In this document: one piece after another, positions 1 to 9,483 of the stretch
Layout: each line of letters opens with the position of its first letter
Position numbering within the stretch: position 1 is the first letter of the stretch
Source of the DNA: Bacillota bacterium
Lineage (GTDB): Bacteria > Bacillota > Clostridia > Oscillospirales > Acutalibacteraceae
Assembly (NCBI GenBank): GCA_023390175.1
Contig: JAEWDK010000024.1
Location: 310,001 to 374,000 of the forward strand
DNA: 64,000 nt
Reading direction: 5' to 3'
The notes under the pieces: model-generated
The model's input: the letters and a program-made list of their open reading frames with translations, nothing else
What the model was told of the DNA's origin: nothing
The model's database searches: none
Program-made: the position numbers and the translations under genes

Positions 1-646
1 CGAAAAATTCCACTCGAATAATATTTTCATCAGACTGTGCGGGGAAAATTTCAACAACGTCGCCGCGCACACGGAATTTATTGCGGATAAAATTAATATC
101 ATTGCGCTCATATTGAATTTCAACAAGTTTTCGGAGTAATTCATCCCTGTTTTTCTGCATTCCGGGACGAAGTGAAATCACCATGGTACGGTAATCGATT
201 GGGTCGCCCAAGCTGTAAATACACGATACGCTTGCAACAATAATTACATCACGGCGCTCTGAAAGAGCCGAGGTTGCCGAATGCCTCAGCTTGTCGATTT
301 CATCGTTAATGGCAGAATCCTTTTCAATATAAGTATCCGTTGTGGCAATGTATGCCTCCGGCTGATAATAATCGTAATAGCTTACAAAATATTCAACGGC
401 ATTTTCCGGAAAAAACTCACGGAACTCGGAACAAAGCTGCGCAGCAAGAGTTTTGTTGTGCGCCAAAACAAGCGTGGGGCGATTTAACTGCGCAATCACG
501 TTTGCCATGGTAAATGTTTTACCGGAACCCGTAACCCCCAGCAAAGTTTGTTCTTTATATCCTTTTTTCAGTCCGCTGACCAGCTGCTGAATCGCTTTGG
601 GCTGGTCACCCGTTGGTTTATATTGTGAAACCAGTTTAAAATCCAT
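1..646 (-). CDS. uvrB: UvrABC excinuclease subunit B, N-terminal part (runs off the window)
   Basis: DNA helicase-like subunit of nucleotide excision repair that receives damaged DNA from UvrA and recruits UvrC. The reverse strand starts at ATG 646 and stays open to base 1, giving about 215 N-terminal residues. It reads [19 protein letters not shown], then a Walker A GVTGSGKT at about 37-44, and the DNA-clamping beta-hairpin signature [11 protein letters not shown] near 88-98. GGAG sits 6 bases before the ATG. It starts 3 bases after the radC stop, so the two are probably co-transcribed. The C-terminal helicase half lies outside the window. Confidence 0.97.
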   Translation of the reverse strand, partial: MDFKLVSQYKPTGDQPKAIQQLVSGLKKGYKEQTLLGVTGSGKTFTMANVIAQLNRPTLVLAHNKTLAAQLCSEFREFFPENAVEYFVSYYDYYQPEAYIATTDTYIEKDSAINDEIDKLRHSATSALSERRDVIIVASVSCIYSLGDPIDYRTMVISLRPGMQKNRDELLRKLVEIQYERNDINFIRNKFRVRGDVVEIFPAQSDENIIRVEFF

Positions 647-649
647 ATT

Positions 650-1423
650 TTACTCCATATCCGATTGGGAATCAAAAATCTCAGCCATAATTCCGCTCTT
701 TGCCATTGAAAAATAATCGTTTCCGCTTACAATTACGTGGTCGGTCAGCTGAACCTCCACCGTTTGAAGCGCTTCATAAATCCACTGAGTCGTATTTAAA
801 TCCTGCTTTGAAGGCAAGCAGCTTCCGCTTGGATGATTGTGTGAAAGAATTGCATAAACCGCATTGTACTGCACCGCAAGCCGTACAATTTTTTTTATAT
901 AAATATTTGCGGTAACCGCCGTGCCCTCGTTTACCATATCGCAATAAAGAACGCTGCTTTTACTGTCAAGCAGCATTAAAATCACAGCTTCATTTGTACG
1001 GCCGATAAATTTATTAATCAGGAATTTACCGGCTTCATCATAGCTGAAAATTCGTGTTTTATCTTTGCTTAAATTTTCCTGATACCTCCGGCAAACCTCG
1101 GGGATCACTTTAATCAGTGTTGCGGCCGATTTTCCCACACCCTCCACTTGAACCAGCTCTTCAAAAGGAGCGTCGAACACACCGGAAAGCGAGCCGAATT
1201 TTTTGAGAAGGGCATGGCCGATGGAATTTGTATCTTTTAACGGAATGCCAAAGTAAAGAAGCAGTTCCAAAATTTCGTGCGATTCAAAACGGTCAAGACC
1301 GTCTGATAAAAATCTGTTCTTTACGCGTTCCCTGTGCCCACTGTGAACGGATTTGGCAGTGTTGTTTTTATCAGACAGATTTTTGCTGCTTTTTTCCAAC
1401 GCCGCCACTTCCCTTCCAATCAA
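650..1423 (-). CDS. radC: RadC family JAB-domain protein
   Basis: RadC-family protein of uncertain function; the old DNA-repair role is disputed for this family. An HhH-like segment VEGVGKSA lies near residues 93-100. The C-terminal MPN/JAB metalloprotease-like domain carries HNHPSG at about 195-200 followed by D208, a complete JAMM metal site. About 257 residues, slightly longer than usual at the N terminus. The start is uncertain: TTG 1423 has no clear ribosome site, and TTG 1399 follows an AGGGA. It sits 2 bases after pyrE and 3 bases before uvrB, so it is probably part of one transcript pyrE-radC-uvrB. Confidence 0.93.
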   Translation of the reverse strand: MIGREVAALEKSSKNLSDKNNTAKSVHSGHRERVKNRFLSDGLDRFESHEILELLLYFGIPLKDTNSIGHALLKKFGSLSGVFDAPFEELVQVEGVGKSAATLIKVIPEVCRRYQENLSKDKTRIFSYDEAGKFLINKFIGRTNEAVILMLLDSKSSVLYCDMVNEGTAVTANIYIKKIVRLAVQYNAVYAILSHNHPSGSCLPSKQDLNTTQWIYEALQTVEVQLTDHVIVSGNDYFSMAKSGIMAEIFDSQSDME

Positions 1424-1425
1424 GC

Positions 1426-2010
1426 TCAGATTTTTCTGCTGCCTGGCTTAACCGGCGCCGGAGCACCCGCTTTGCACAAAGGGCATTCTTCCGGTTCCCA
1501 GGACTCCACATCAACAGAAATAACTGCTTTGAACGGTACTCCAAAATCAATTTTTCCCCCGGTGCGGTCAACAATGGAACCGACACCAACCACAATGCCG
1601 CCCGCTGATTTTACAAGCTCAATCACTTCACGAACGGAGCCGCCGGTGGTCACCACATCTTCCACTACAAGCACCTTTTCACCCGGGTTCACAACAAAAC
1701 CGCGGCGCAAGGTCATTTTTCCGTCTTCATCCCGCTCTGTGAAAAAGTTTTCACATTGAAGTGGGCGGCTGACCTCGTAGGCCATCTGAACCGCTCCCAT
1801 TGCAGGGCCGATTACAACCTGCACGCCGTCGTTCTTATATTGCTCCGCGAGAGCGGCGCAAAGCTCTTCGCTGTATTTTGTATTGCGAAAAATTTTAGCA
1901 CACTGAAGGTATCGATTGCTGTGCCTGCCCGAAGTCAGCTTAAAGTGGCCTTCCAGCAGAACCCCTGCTTCTTTCAAAATTTCCATTACTCTGTCATGTG
2001 TAATCATCAT
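1426..2010 (-). CDS. pyrE: Orotate phosphoribosyltransferase
   Basis: Transfers phosphoribose from PRPP to orotate, giving OMP in pyrimidine synthesis. The PRPP-binding signature VEDVVTTGGS is at about residues 116-125, and HFKLTSGRHS lies near the N terminus, as in the short clostridial PyrE type. A CPLC pair near the C terminus is typical of this subgroup. I chose ATG 2010 because AGGGAG lies just upstream; ATG 2007, the next codon, has better spacing (7 bases). The open frame continues upstream to 2076 but without family similarity. No other pyr gene and no PyrR attenuator is nearby; the leader is only about 30 bases. Confidence 0.95.
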   Translation of the reverse strand: MMITHDRVMEILKEAGVLLEGHFKLTSGRHSNRYLQCAKIFRNTKYSEELCAALAEQYKNDGVQVVIGPAMGAVQMAYEVSRPLQCENFFTERDEDGKMTLRRGFVVNPGEKVLVVEDVVTTGGSVREVIELVKSAGGIVVGVGSIVDRTGGKIDFGVPFKAVISVDVESWEPEECPLCKAGAPAPVKPGSRKI

Positions 2011-2037
2011 AGCTCTCCCTTTTTTCTCTTTCATCTT

Positions 2038-2043
2038 ATTATA
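2038..2043 (-). promoter_or_regulatory. Probable -10 box of the pyrE promoter
   Basis: The minus strand reads TATAAT here, 27 bases before the pyrE start. The matching -35 is poor (TTTTCA at 17 bases). The very short leader leaves no room for a pyrimidine attenuator. Confidence 0.4.
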
Positions 2044-2077
2044 TACTAAAATATATTTTTTGAAAAGTATTTTCACC

Positions 2078-2106
2078 TTTCACGGACAAGCAATTCATGC
2101 TATAAT
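2078..2106 (+). promoter_or_regulatory. Probable promoter of the pseudouridine synthase gene
   Basis: TTTCAC, 17 bases, then a perfect TATAAT at 2101-2106. The start codon at 2169 is about 60 bases downstream. It fires divergently from pyrE. Confidence 0.5.
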
Positions 2107-2168
2107 CTTTCCTGTGCAGTCATTACAGGCTGCGCTGAATGTAATAGAATTGGGAGCGCCTTATCAAT

Positions 2169-3128
2169 ATGAAAGAAATTATAATCGGTGTCAATGATGC
2201 AGGACAGCGGCTGGATAAATTTCTCACCAAGTCCTTTGGCAACCTTCCGCAGTCCATGATGTATAAAAGCATACGAAAAAAAGATATTAAGCTGAATGGA
2301 AAACGGTGCGATATTTCCACTCGCCTGAACGAAGGCGACGTGCTGTCCATGTACCTGAAAGATGAATTTTTTCAGCAGGAGCCGAAGGAATATGACTTTT
2401 TAAAAGCGCCGAACCAGTTGAATGTAATTTATGAAGATGAAAACATTATGATTCTCGACAAAAAGCCGGGATTAATTGTCCACCCGGACGAAAACTACCA
2501 CTTTGATTCTTTAATTGCCCGCGTACAGCATTATTTATACAAAAAAGGAGAATACGATCCGGAAAATGAAGCTTCCTTCGCACCGGCTTTAATCAATCGA
2601 ATTGACCGCAACACCGGCGGAATTGTGATGGCTGCCAAAAATGCGGAAACGCTCCGTATTATGAATGAAAAGGTGAAGGCACGTGAACTGCAAAAGCTTT
2701 ACCTTTGCATTGTTTCCGGCAGAATACAAAGAAAAGAGGCAACGCTTGAAGCTTTTCTTGAAAAAAATGAGAGCCAGAACCGCGTGTACATTTCAAAAAA
2801 TGCAACGCCGGAAACAAAATCAATCCGAACCCGTTACCGCGTGCTGGAAGAACGCGGCCAATACAGCCTTCTTGAAGTAGAACTGCTGACAGGCCGCACG
2901 CATCAAATTCGGGCTCACCTTGCTTCGATCGGGCATCCGCTCGCCGGCGACGGAAAATACGGCACTAATGCGATTAACAAGCAAACCGGATTTCAGTACC
3001 AGGCATTGTATTCCTACAAGTTGAAATTCACCTTCACAACAGACGCGGGTATTCTGAACTATTTAAATGATAAAGAATTTGAAGCAAAGGAAATTTGGTT
3101 TTTAAAAGAGTTTAAAAACTGGAAATAA
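2169..3128 (+). CDS. RluC/RluD family pseudouridine synthase
   Basis: Converts specific uridines in rRNA to pseudouridine. An S4 RNA-binding domain spans about residues 12-60 (GQRLDKFLTKSFG). The catalytic loop reads NRIDRNTGGIVMAAK at about 143-157, with Asp146 as the nucleophile; most family members have HRLD-TSG here, so this is a slightly divergent loop that keeps the aspartate. The downstream GRTHQIRAHLA motif is also present. 319 residues is normal. It is a single-gene unit, transcribed divergently from pyrE and ending at a shared terminator facing hisE. The exact target uridine cannot be told from sequence. Confidence 0.92.
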   Translation: MKEIIIGVNDAGQRLDKFLTKSFGNLPQSMMYKSIRKKDIKLNGKRCDISTRLNEGDVLSMYLKDEFFQQEPKEYDFLKAPNQLNVIYEDENIMILDKKPGLIVHPDENYHFDSLIARVQHYLYKKGEYDPENEASFAPALINRIDRNTGGIVMAAKNAETLRIMNEKVKARELQKLYLCIVSGRIQRKEATLEAFLEKNESQNRVYISKNATPETKSIRTRYRVLEERGQYSLLEVELLTGRTHQIRAHLASIGHPLAGDGKYGTNAINKQTGFQYQALYSYKLKFTFTTDAGILNYLNDKEFEAKEIWFLKEFKNWK

Positions 3129-3140
3129 CACTGCGAACAA

Positions 3141-3180
3141 AACAAATGGCTTGGAGCAAATTTGCTTCAAGCCATTTGTT
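3141..3180. terminator. Bidirectional terminator between rlu gene and hisE
   Basis: A near-perfect stem of AACAAATGGCTTG against CAAGCCATTTGTT, extended by AGCAAATTTGCT inside, lies between the convergent genes. A-rich and T-rich flanks allow use on both strands. Confidence 0.85.
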
Positions 3181-3506
3181 TAACTGTTTTTATCTACTTG
3201 ATGAAAATTTTTCAGATTTCCGGTTTTCTCACTGCGCTTTTCTAATTCTGCTTCCACTTCTTCGAGCGTGATGCCCTCGTTCACCATCAGCACGGTCAGG
3301 TGATAAAGCAAATCGGAAATTTCAAGCACCGTTTCTGAATTATTGCCGTTCTTCGCGGCGATAATTACCTCGCTGCACTCTTCCCCGCATTTTTTCAGAA
3401 TTTTATCAATGCCCTTTTCAAATAAATAGCAGGTGTAGGAGCCTTCTGTATGCGTTGCTTTTCTGCTTAAAACCGTATCGTAAAGTTCCTGCAATGCGTT
3501 ATTCAT
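3180..3506 (-). CDS. hisE: Phosphoribosyl-ATP pyrophosphatase
   Basis: Hydrolyses phosphoribosyl-ATP to phosphoribosyl-AMP, the second step of histidine synthesis. MazG-like helical fold with the metal-binding pattern [16 protein letters not shown] and [11 protein letters not shown]. About 108 residues as a stand-alone domain; in many bacteria it is fused to HisI. Start ATG 3506 follows GGAGGG and overlaps the hisI end by 8 bases, so the two are translationally coupled. It is the last gene of the his operon. Confidence 0.95.
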   Translation of the reverse strand: MNNALQELYDTVLSRKATHTEGSYTCYLFEKGIDKILKKCGEECSEVIIAAKNGNNSETVLEISDLLYHLTVLMVNEGITLEEVEAELEKRSEKTGNLKNFHQVDKNS

Positions 3507-3858
3507 CGGTATCCCTCCAAATTTCATTAAAAAAGCAACTGTGTGAACCGGTGTGACAGGCAGGCCCGGTTTGCTTGACAACCACCAGCAGCGTGTCGTC
3601 GTCGCAGTCGCCGTAAATGGTAACGATCTTTTGCAAATGACCGGAAGTAGCGCCTTTATTCCAAAGCTCCTGTCGGGAACGGCTGTAAAACCAGGTGTAT
3701 CCTGTTTCTAAAGTCATTTTCATGGATTCGCGGTTCATATAGGCGAGCATCAGCACCTCATTTGTACCGTATTCCTGAACAATTGCCGGAAGCAGATCGG
3801 ACTTCTGAAAATATTTATCTATAAAGGTATCTGACTTTACACTATTGTTATCCGTCAT
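3499..3858 (-). CDS. hisI: Phosphoribosyl-AMP cyclohydrolase
   Basis: Opens the adenine ring of phosphoribosyl-AMP in step three of histidine synthesis; a metal-dependent enzyme. The ligand motif GDCDDD and the [11 protein letters not shown] segment give the expected aspartate and cysteine ligands. About 119 residues, stand-alone. Start ATG 3858 has AAGGAG 7 bases upstream and overlaps the hisA stop by 4 bases (ATGA). hisF normally sits between hisA and hisI; here these genes touch directly. Confidence 0.96.
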   Translation of the reverse strand: MTDNNSVKSDTFIDKYFQKSDLLPAIVQEYGTNEVLMLAYMNRESMKMTLETGYTWFYSRSRQELWNKGATSGHLQKIVTIYGDCDDDTLLVVVKQTGPACHTGSHSCFFNEIWRDTDE

Positions 3859-4580
3859 TTTTTCACTCCTTGGCAAAGGTGAATGGCTGCATTTAAATCC
3901 AAACCACTGGTATAGACTGCTTTGCCGCAAATTGCTCCATACAGGTTCAAATCCAGCAAATCAGCGATATCTTTAATGCTGCTGACTCCTCCGCTTGCAA
4001 TAATGCTGCACGAAACAGCACAATTCAGTTGATCGAGCATAACTAAATTCGGGCCGGTCAAAGTACCGTCGCGGGAAATATCTGTAAAGATAATATACTT
4101 TACACCTGCTTGCTCCATTTGTTTGGCAAGTTCAATGTAATTGGTGCCCGATGTTTTTGTCCAGCCCTCGGCAGAAACCTTTCCATCCAGTGCGTCTATG
4201 CCGACAGCGATCTTTTCCCCATATTTTTGTACGGCTTCCTTCACCAATTCCGGATGATTCAATGCCGCGGAGCCTAAAATTACCCTGGAAATACCATTTT
4301 GAATATAAAAATCAATGGTTTCCATTTTGCGGATTCCGCCACCGACTTCCACTTTTAGTCCGGACTTTTCCAGCACATTGAAAATTAAATTTGAGTTGAC
4401 CGGTTCGCCGGCTTTGGCGCCGTCCAAATCAACCATGTGAATCCATTCCGCGCCGGCAGACCGAAAAGCGTTTGCGGTGTCTACCGCATTTTCAGCAACC
4501 TTATGAGCTGTAGCATAATCCCCCTTTACAAGGCGGACACACTCACCGTTTTTTATGTCAATCGCAGGTAAAATAATCAT
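3855..4580 (-). CDS. hisA: Phosphoribosylformimino-AICAR ribotide isomerase
   Basis: Amadori isomerase of histidine synthesis, a TIM-barrel protein of about 241 residues. The half-barrel catalytic aspartates are visible in PAIDIKNG near residue 8 and VGIDALDG near 128, with GGGIR and GGVSS phosphate-binding motifs. Start ATG 4580 follows AGGAGG. Upstream frame to 4643 is non-coding leader. No hisH precedes it and no hisF follows, although the usual order is hisB-H-A-F-I. Confidence 0.96.
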   Translation of the reverse strand: MIILPAIDIKNGECVRLVKGDYATAHKVAENAVDTANAFRSAGAEWIHMVDLDGAKAGEPVNSNLIFNVLEKSGLKVEVGGGIRKMETIDFYIQNGISRVILGSAALNHPELVKEAVQKYGEKIAVGIDALDGKVSAEGWTKTSGTNYIELAKQMEQAGVKYIIFTDISRDGTLTGPNLVMLDQLNCAVSCSIIASGGVSSIKDIADLLDLNLYGAICGKAVYTSGLDLNAAIHLCQGVKK

Positions 4581-4605
4581 GTGCCTGCCTCCTGATTTCT
4601 GTGAA

Positions 4606-5184
4606 TTAAGAAAGGGAGCCTTTTGTGGAAAGTGTTCCTTCAAATGTTTTTGCCATAGCCAAACGCATGGCGTGTGCGACCGCTTTAAACATTGCTTCTA
4701 TTTCATGATGCGAATTCACCCCGTATTCCACACGGGTATGCAGTGTAATTCCTGCGTTTACCGCAAAAGCGCGGAAAAACTCTTCCGTCATACAGGTGTC
4801 GAAATCGCCGACGCGTTCCTGCTGAAAGTCAGCCTGGAATACGAGGAAAGGCCTGCCGCTGATATCCACCGAAGCAAAAGCAAGCGCTTCATCCATCGGA
4901 ATAAAGAAGCTGCCGTAACGCGCAATGCCGGATTTATCCGCCAACGCGTCTGCAAAAGCTTTACCGAGCACAATTCCAACGTCCTCAACGGTATGGTGGC
5001 AGTCAACCAGTAAGTCCCCCACCGCGTCGATTTTTAACCCCAATCCGCCGTGAACGGCAAAGGAATTGAGCATATGGTCAAAAAAGCCGATTCCCGTAGA
5101 AATATCAATTTCTCCCCCATCCAGTGCGAGTTCGATTTTGATATCTGTTTCACGCGTCTTGCGCTGCTGAACCGATGTTCTCAT
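4606..5184 (-). CDS. hisB: Imidazoleglycerol-phosphate dehydratase
   Basis: Manganese-dependent dehydratase of step six in histidine synthesis. Both metal-binding repeats are present: DCHHTVED near residues 61-68 and NSHHEIEA near 157-164. 192 residues, so it is the stand-alone dehydratase with no fused phosphatase. AAGGAG lies upstream of ATG 5184. The gap to hisA is 25 bases. Confidence 0.97.
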   Translation of the reverse strand: MRTSVQQRKTRETDIKIELALDGGEIDISTGIGFFDHMLNSFAVHGGLGLKIDAVGDLLVDCHHTVEDVGIVLGKAFADALADKSGIARYGSFFIPMDEALAFASVDISGRPFLVFQADFQQERVGDFDTCMTEEFFRAFAVNAGITLHTRVEYGVNSHHEIEAMFKAVAHAMRLAMAKTFEGTLSTKGSLS

Positions 5185-5258
5185 ATTATGACCACTCCTT
5201 TTTCATCAGAAACATAAACCCAGCTTGAAAAAGTTACCCCTCAAACCGGCATCCCTTT

Positions 5259-6314
5259 CTAAATGGAAACCGCTGCTTCAAATGCTTTTATTAACTCTGC
5301 GTTCTCTCCCCTGCTCCCTGCGGTGATTCTAAGAAAATCCCCCATAAAGCGAACGGCAATACCCGCGTTTAACAATGCCTGAAATACTTCCTTTGCCTCA
5401 TCCATCCGGACAAATATAAAATTGGTAACACTGGGGTAAACAAACATATTGTTGCTGTGGCTTGCTTCAATCCGTTTCATTTCAGAATACAATTCATCCC
5501 TGGAGGAAATAATCTCCGAAATCGAAGAATGAATCAATTCCTTTTCTTTCAGCACGAGCGAGCCAATCCTTTGGGTGAGTGAATTCACATTATACGGAGA
5601 TTTTACCGCTTTCACCGCACTGGTCAGCGTTACGTTTGCAACCGCAAAGCCGAGCCGAATTGCCGCCATGCCAAACGCTTTGGAACAGGTGCGCAGAATA
5701 ATCAGATTATCGTAATTTTCAACCTCTTCGAGTAAGGATTCATCCCAAAAGTCCATATAGGCTTCATCCAAAACCACCAGAGCGCCTACGGAAGTAATCA
5801 GTCGTTTGACCTCTTCCTTTTTCAAGCCAAGGGAAGTAGGATTGCATGGATTGGAAAATAAAATCATTTTTACGCTGTGTTCCTTTGCGGTAGAAATTAA
5901 TTTATCTACATCAATGGTCAAATCGGGGCTTTTTTGGTATTCAACACAGTTTGCCTCAACAATAGAAGCATAAAATTTATACATTGAAAAATCGGGCGAC
6001 ACGGTCATCATAGTATCACCCTTCATTAAAAAGGCGTTACAGATAACGGAAATAAGTTCATCAGAGCCATTACCGGCGGTTACATTCCTTGCATTAATGC
6101 CGTGATATTCCGCAAACCTGCCGCAAAGCTCCGCCGCGGCAGAGTCCGGATAACGGTTAAAAGACGTGAATGCCGCCTGCTCCAAAATTTTCGACACAAC
6201 CGAATTCGGAATGGGCAGAAAGGATTCATTTGCGTCCAGCCGAATCGGATAATCCCCGGTGATTGGGTCATACGGCTTTAAGTCCTTTATTTTGTCGTTT
6301 AATTGGTATGCCAT
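5259..6314 (-). CDS. hisC: Histidinol-phosphate aminotransferase
   Basis: PLP enzyme making histidinol phosphate from imidazole-acetol phosphate. Fold-type I features: LDANE at about 27-31, SNPCNPT at 154-160, DEAYMDF at 183-189 and the PLP lysine in TCSKAFGMAAIRLGF (Lys212). 351 residues. Starts 4 bases after the hisD stop, with AAGGGG inside the hisD end. A 74-base gap to hisB follows, the largest in the operon; I see no internal terminator there. Confidence 0.96.
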   Translation of the reverse strand: MAYQLNDKIKDLKPYDPITGDYPIRLDANESFLPIPNSVVSKILEQAAFTSFNRYPDSAAAELCGRFAEYHGINARNVTAGNGSDELISVICNAFLMKGDTMMTVSPDFSMYKFYASIVEANCVEYQKSPDLTIDVDKLISTAKEHSVKMILFSNPCNPTSLGLKKEEVKRLITSVGALVVLDEAYMDFWDESLLEEVENYDNLIILRTCSKAFGMAAIRLGFAVANVTLTSAVKAVKSPYNVNSLTQRIGSLVLKEKELIHSSISEIISSRDELYSEMKRIEASHSNNMFVYPSVTNFIFVRMDEAKEVFQALLNAGIAVRFMGDFLRITAGSRGENAELIKAFEAAVSI

Positions 6315-6318
6315 GGTG

Positions 6319-7602
6319 TCAGCCCCTTACTTTGATCGAATTTGCGTGGGCAGTCAAACCCTCAGTTTCAGCAAGCTTGACAATGTCCTTCTGTGCCTGC
6401 TGTAAAGCAGCTTCCGTGTAATAAATAAAGCTGGACTTTTTAATGAAGCTGTCAACGGAAAGCGGAGAAAAGAAGCGGGCTGTTCCGCTTGTGGGGAGCA
6501 CGTGATTTGGACCCGCAAAATAATCGCCAAGAGGTTCCGGTGAATAGTTGCCCAAAAACACGGAACCGGCATTGTCAATTTTTCCGATGAATTCCATTGG
6601 ATTTGCAGTACAGACTTCAAGATGCTCCGGCGCCAGTTCATTTGCGAATTCCACAGCTTCTTCTGTATTATTGCAGACAATCACCGCGCCGAACCGGTCA
6701 AGGGACTGATTGATAATCTCTTTTCTGGAAAGAGATTTCATTTGTTCGTAAATCTGCTTTACAGTTTCTTCCGCAATCTTTGCAGAAGTAGTAAGCAAAA
6801 TTGCGGATGCAAGCACATCATGCTCCGCCTGTGACATCAAATCCGCCGCCAAAAATTTCGGGTTTGCTGTTTCATCCGCGATTACCAAAATTTCGCTTGG
6901 ACCTGCAATCATGTCGATATCCACTGTACCGTAAAGCTGCTTTTTCGCCGCAGCAACATAGATATTGCCCGGGCCAACGATTTTATCCACCTTCGGGATG
7001 CTCTCTGTCCCAAACGCCAGTGCGGCAACAGCCTGTGCCCCGCCGACCAAAAATACCCTGTCAACCCCCGCCGTAAGCGCAGCCGCCATAATGTCCGGAT
7101 TTGGCTTTCCGCCTTTTCCCGGCGGTGTAACCATGATGATTTCACCTACCCCGGCAATTTTTGCTGGAATCGCGTTCATTAATACGGAGGACGGATAAGC
7201 CGCCGTTCCACCCGGCACATAAATGCCAACCTTGGAAAGGCCGCGCACACGCTGCCCCATAATAACGCCGTCCGAGTTCGTATTCAGCCAGCTTTGCTGC
7301 TTTTGGCGCTGATGAAAATCTTTAATATTGTCGGAAGCGCGGGATAGTGCGGCTGTAAAATCCGGGTCGCATTGCTTTACAAGCTCCTGCATTTCCGATT
7401 TACTGATTTCGACGTGCTCCGGCATACTGCCGTCAAACCGAAGGGTATATTCCCGAACCGCTTTATCCCCATTTTGGCGGACATTATTAATGATTTCAGC
7501 AACAGCGGCATCAACCTGCCGGCTGGAGCTTTCGCTGCGCAGCTTCAGCTGTTTGATAAAATCGCGGCCAAAGCTGCCGCCTTCTTTTACTACCTGAATC
7601 AT
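6319..7602 (-). CDS. hisD: Histidinol dehydrogenase
   Basis: NAD-dependent zinc enzyme that oxidises histidinol to histidine in two steps. Clear family motifs: GLSKVGIYVPGG, the zinc-ligand segment AEHDVLASAIL near residue 260, and the catalytic APEHLEV further on. 427 residues, full length. ATG 7602 overlaps the hisG stop by 4 bases (ATGA). Confidence 0.97.
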   Translation of the reverse strand: MIQVVKEGGSFGRDFIKQLKLRSESSSRQVDAAVAEIINNVRQNGDKAVREYTLRFDGSMPEHVEISKSEMQELVKQCDPDFTAALSRASDNIKDFHQRQKQQSWLNTNSDGVIMGQRVRGLSKVGIYVPGGTAAYPSSVLMNAIPAKIAGVGEIIMVTPPGKGGKPNPDIMAAALTAGVDRVFLVGGAQAVAALAFGTESIPKVDKIVGPGNIYVAAAKKQLYGTVDIDMIAGPSEILVIADETANPKFLAADLMSQAEHDVLASAILLTTSAKIAEETVKQIYEQMKSLSRKEIINQSLDRFGAVIVCNNTEEAVEFANELAPEHLEVCTANPMEFIGKIDNAGSVFLGNYSPEPLGDYFAGPNHVLPTSGTARFFSPLSVDSFIKKSSFIYYTEAALQQAQKDIVKLAETEGLTAHANSIKVRG

Positions 7603-8237
7603 TTTTTGCCCTCCTTTGCACGTTCCATTTGTTCCGCAAGCGTTTCAATTTCTGCTTTTCTAAGCTTTAAGCTTGCGGAATTCACGATCAGTCTGGCTGA
7701 AATATCACAGATTGTTTCAATCACTTCCAGCCCGTTCTCTTTTAAGGTGGAACCCGTTTCCACAATATCGACAATCGCGTCGGACAGTCCCAAAAGCGGG
7801 GCAAGCTCCACCGAACCTTCTATTTTGATAATGCGCACATCCATTGCTTTTCGTTCAAAAAAAGCCCTTGCGACATTTGGATATTTGGTTGCGATTGTTT
7901 TTGCGGAATAGCCGCTGAAAAAATCCCCACCCTTTGGGCCTGCCAATGCAAACTTACATTTTCCAAACCCTAAATCAAGCACCTCGTAAAAGCTGCTGCC
8001 GTTCTCCATGATGGTATCTTTGCCGACAACGCCTAAATCGCATACCCCGTGTTCCACATAAGTAATCACATCCGCGGCTTTTGCAAGAACGGCTTCAAAC
8101 TGATGATCGCCAATCGGCAGAATCAGTTTGCGGCCTTTATTTTTTACGGCGGTACAGTCAAACCCGATTTCTTCAAAAAGGGCAACGGTGTCTTTTTCCA
8201 GTCTTCCCTTTGTCAGGGCAATTCTCAGTGGCCTCAT
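7599..8237 (-). CDS. hisG: ATP phosphoribosyltransferase catalytic subunit, short form
   Basis: First, committed step of histidine synthesis, joining ATP and PRPP. It is the short HisG (about 212 residues) that lacks the C-terminal regulatory domain and needs HisZ, encoded directly upstream. The PRPP loop reads DIVETGSTLKENGL. Three starts are possible: TTG 8246, ATG 8243 (in a TGATG junction with hisZ) and ATG 8237. I chose 8237, giving MRPLRIALTKGRL, because AAAGGA is then 9 bases upstream; 8243 would leave only 3. Confidence 0.95.
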   Translation of the reverse strand: MRPLRIALTKGRLEKDTVALFEEIGFDCTAVKNKGRKLILPIGDHQFEAVLAKAADVITYVEHGVCDLGVVGKDTIMENGSSFYEVLDLGFGKCKFALAGPKGGDFFSGYSAKTIATKYPNVARAFFERKAMDVRIIKIEGSVELAPLLGLSDAIVDIVETGSTLKENGLEVIETICDISARLIVNSASLKLRKAEIETLAEQMERAKEGKK

Positions 8238-8242
8238 ATTCA

Positions 8243-9442
8243 TCAATCCTTTAACGTGGTCGTTTCGATTGTATCACCAATAAAATCAACGCGCTTCATG
8301 CCGCATGCTTTGGCGTAATTCAGTGCCTCATCATGCGTTTCAAATACACTGTTTTCACATTTGAAGCCCTGCTCCGCAAGGCCGGACGCGTATTGAAGCG
8401 CTTTCATCTCATATCCGGTTTCCCCATGCACTAAAATACCGGCTGGTTCCGCTGCAGGAATTTTTCCTTGCTCCAACATGATTTTTGCAATTGCATCCAC
8501 GTTGACCGCAAATCCGATTGCGGGCATCGGGAGGTCGAAACAACCGAGGAGATTATCGTAGCGGCCGCCAAGCAACACGGCATCTCCGCAGCCCTCAACA
8601 TAAGCACTGAAAACGATATTGGTATAATAATCATTGCGCTGAACAAGGCCCAAATCAACAATAATTTTATGGTCAAGACCAAGCTGTGTAAGGGAACGGT
8701 AAAGTTCGTGAAGATATTCAATCGTTTGGCTGGATTTTTCATCACCGCACAACGGTGATGCCTGACCGAACACCTCTTCGCCGCCGAACAAACGCGGCAG
8801 CCTTCTCATTGCCATGACCTGCCGGGAATTTTCAAGTCCGTCCAGTATTGCGTTCAGAGCGGCATAATCCTTCGATTCGATGGTTCGGCGGATATCTTCG
8901 CGCAGATCATCCGAAATAGGCAGCTGCTCTGCCAAAGCGCGGAAAAAGCCCGCGTGGCCAAGTTCAAGGCGGAAATTCGGCACACAGGTGCCAAGCGCTT
9001 CCATGGCGGTGACAATCACCTCCAAATCGGCACGCATTCCACCGGCTCCAAGCAGCTCAATCCCGGTTTGCACCGTTTCATCGCTGCGTCCGGTTAAGCC
9101 GGGATTGTTGCGGTAAATCGGCTGGGTGTAGAAAAGCCGGATTGGTTTGGGGCGGTTTTGCAGCCTTGTGGCGGTCAGCCGCGCAATTGGCATGGTAGAG
9201 TCCGGCCGCATTACTATGAGCCGGCCCCGCCGGTCCGTCATCTTATACATGACTTCCTGACCAATTCCGGAAGCTTCGGGATGAAACACATCGTAAAACT
9301 CCAGTCCCGGTGTTACAACCTCGTTAAAACCGTGGGATAAAAAAACCTTAGTAAGTGTCTGTTCCACATACCTGCGGGCAAGACAGTCTTCGAAAAGAAG
9401 GTCATTGGTACCTTCCGGTGTAATTTTATTATACTTTTTCAT
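8243..9442 (-). CDS. hisZ: ATP phosphoribosyltransferase regulatory subunit
   Basis: Histidyl-tRNA-synthetase-like protein without synthetase activity. It forms an octamer with short HisG and carries the histidine feedback site. 399 residues with class II core elements: GTNDLLFEDC, MTDRRGRLIVMRPDSTMPIAR (motif 2-like), FYTQPIYRNN and LLGGRYDNLLGCF. First gene of the operon, ATG 9442 with AGGAG upstream. Its partner hisG follows directly. Confidence 0.95.
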   Translation of the reverse strand: MKKYNKITPEGTNDLLFEDCLARRYVEQTLTKVFLSHGFNEVVTPGLEFYDVFHPEASGIGQEVMYKMTDRRGRLIVMRPDSTMPIARLTATRLQNRPKPIRLFYTQPIYRNNPGLTGRSDETVQTGIELLGAGGMRADLEVIVTAMEALGTCVPNFRLELGHAGFFRALAEQLPISDDLREDIRRTIESKDYAALNAILDGLENSRQVMAMRRLPRLFGGEEVFGQASPLCGDEKSSQTIEYLHELYRSLTQLGLDHKIIVDLGLVQRNDYYTNIVFSAYVEGCGDAVLLGGRYDNLLGCFDLPMPAIGFAVNVDAIAKIMLEQGKIPAAEPAGILVHGETGYEMKALQYASGLAEQGFKCENSVFETHDEALNYAKACGMKRVDFIGDTIETTTLKD

Positions 9443-9483
9443 ATTGTTAAGCCGCTCCTATGAACAGGATATCGAGCAATCGC

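Noticed and set aside
3855..4580. HisA as a bifunctional or fused enzyme covering the missing HisF
   Set aside because: The protein is a normal 241-residue HisA with no extra domain.
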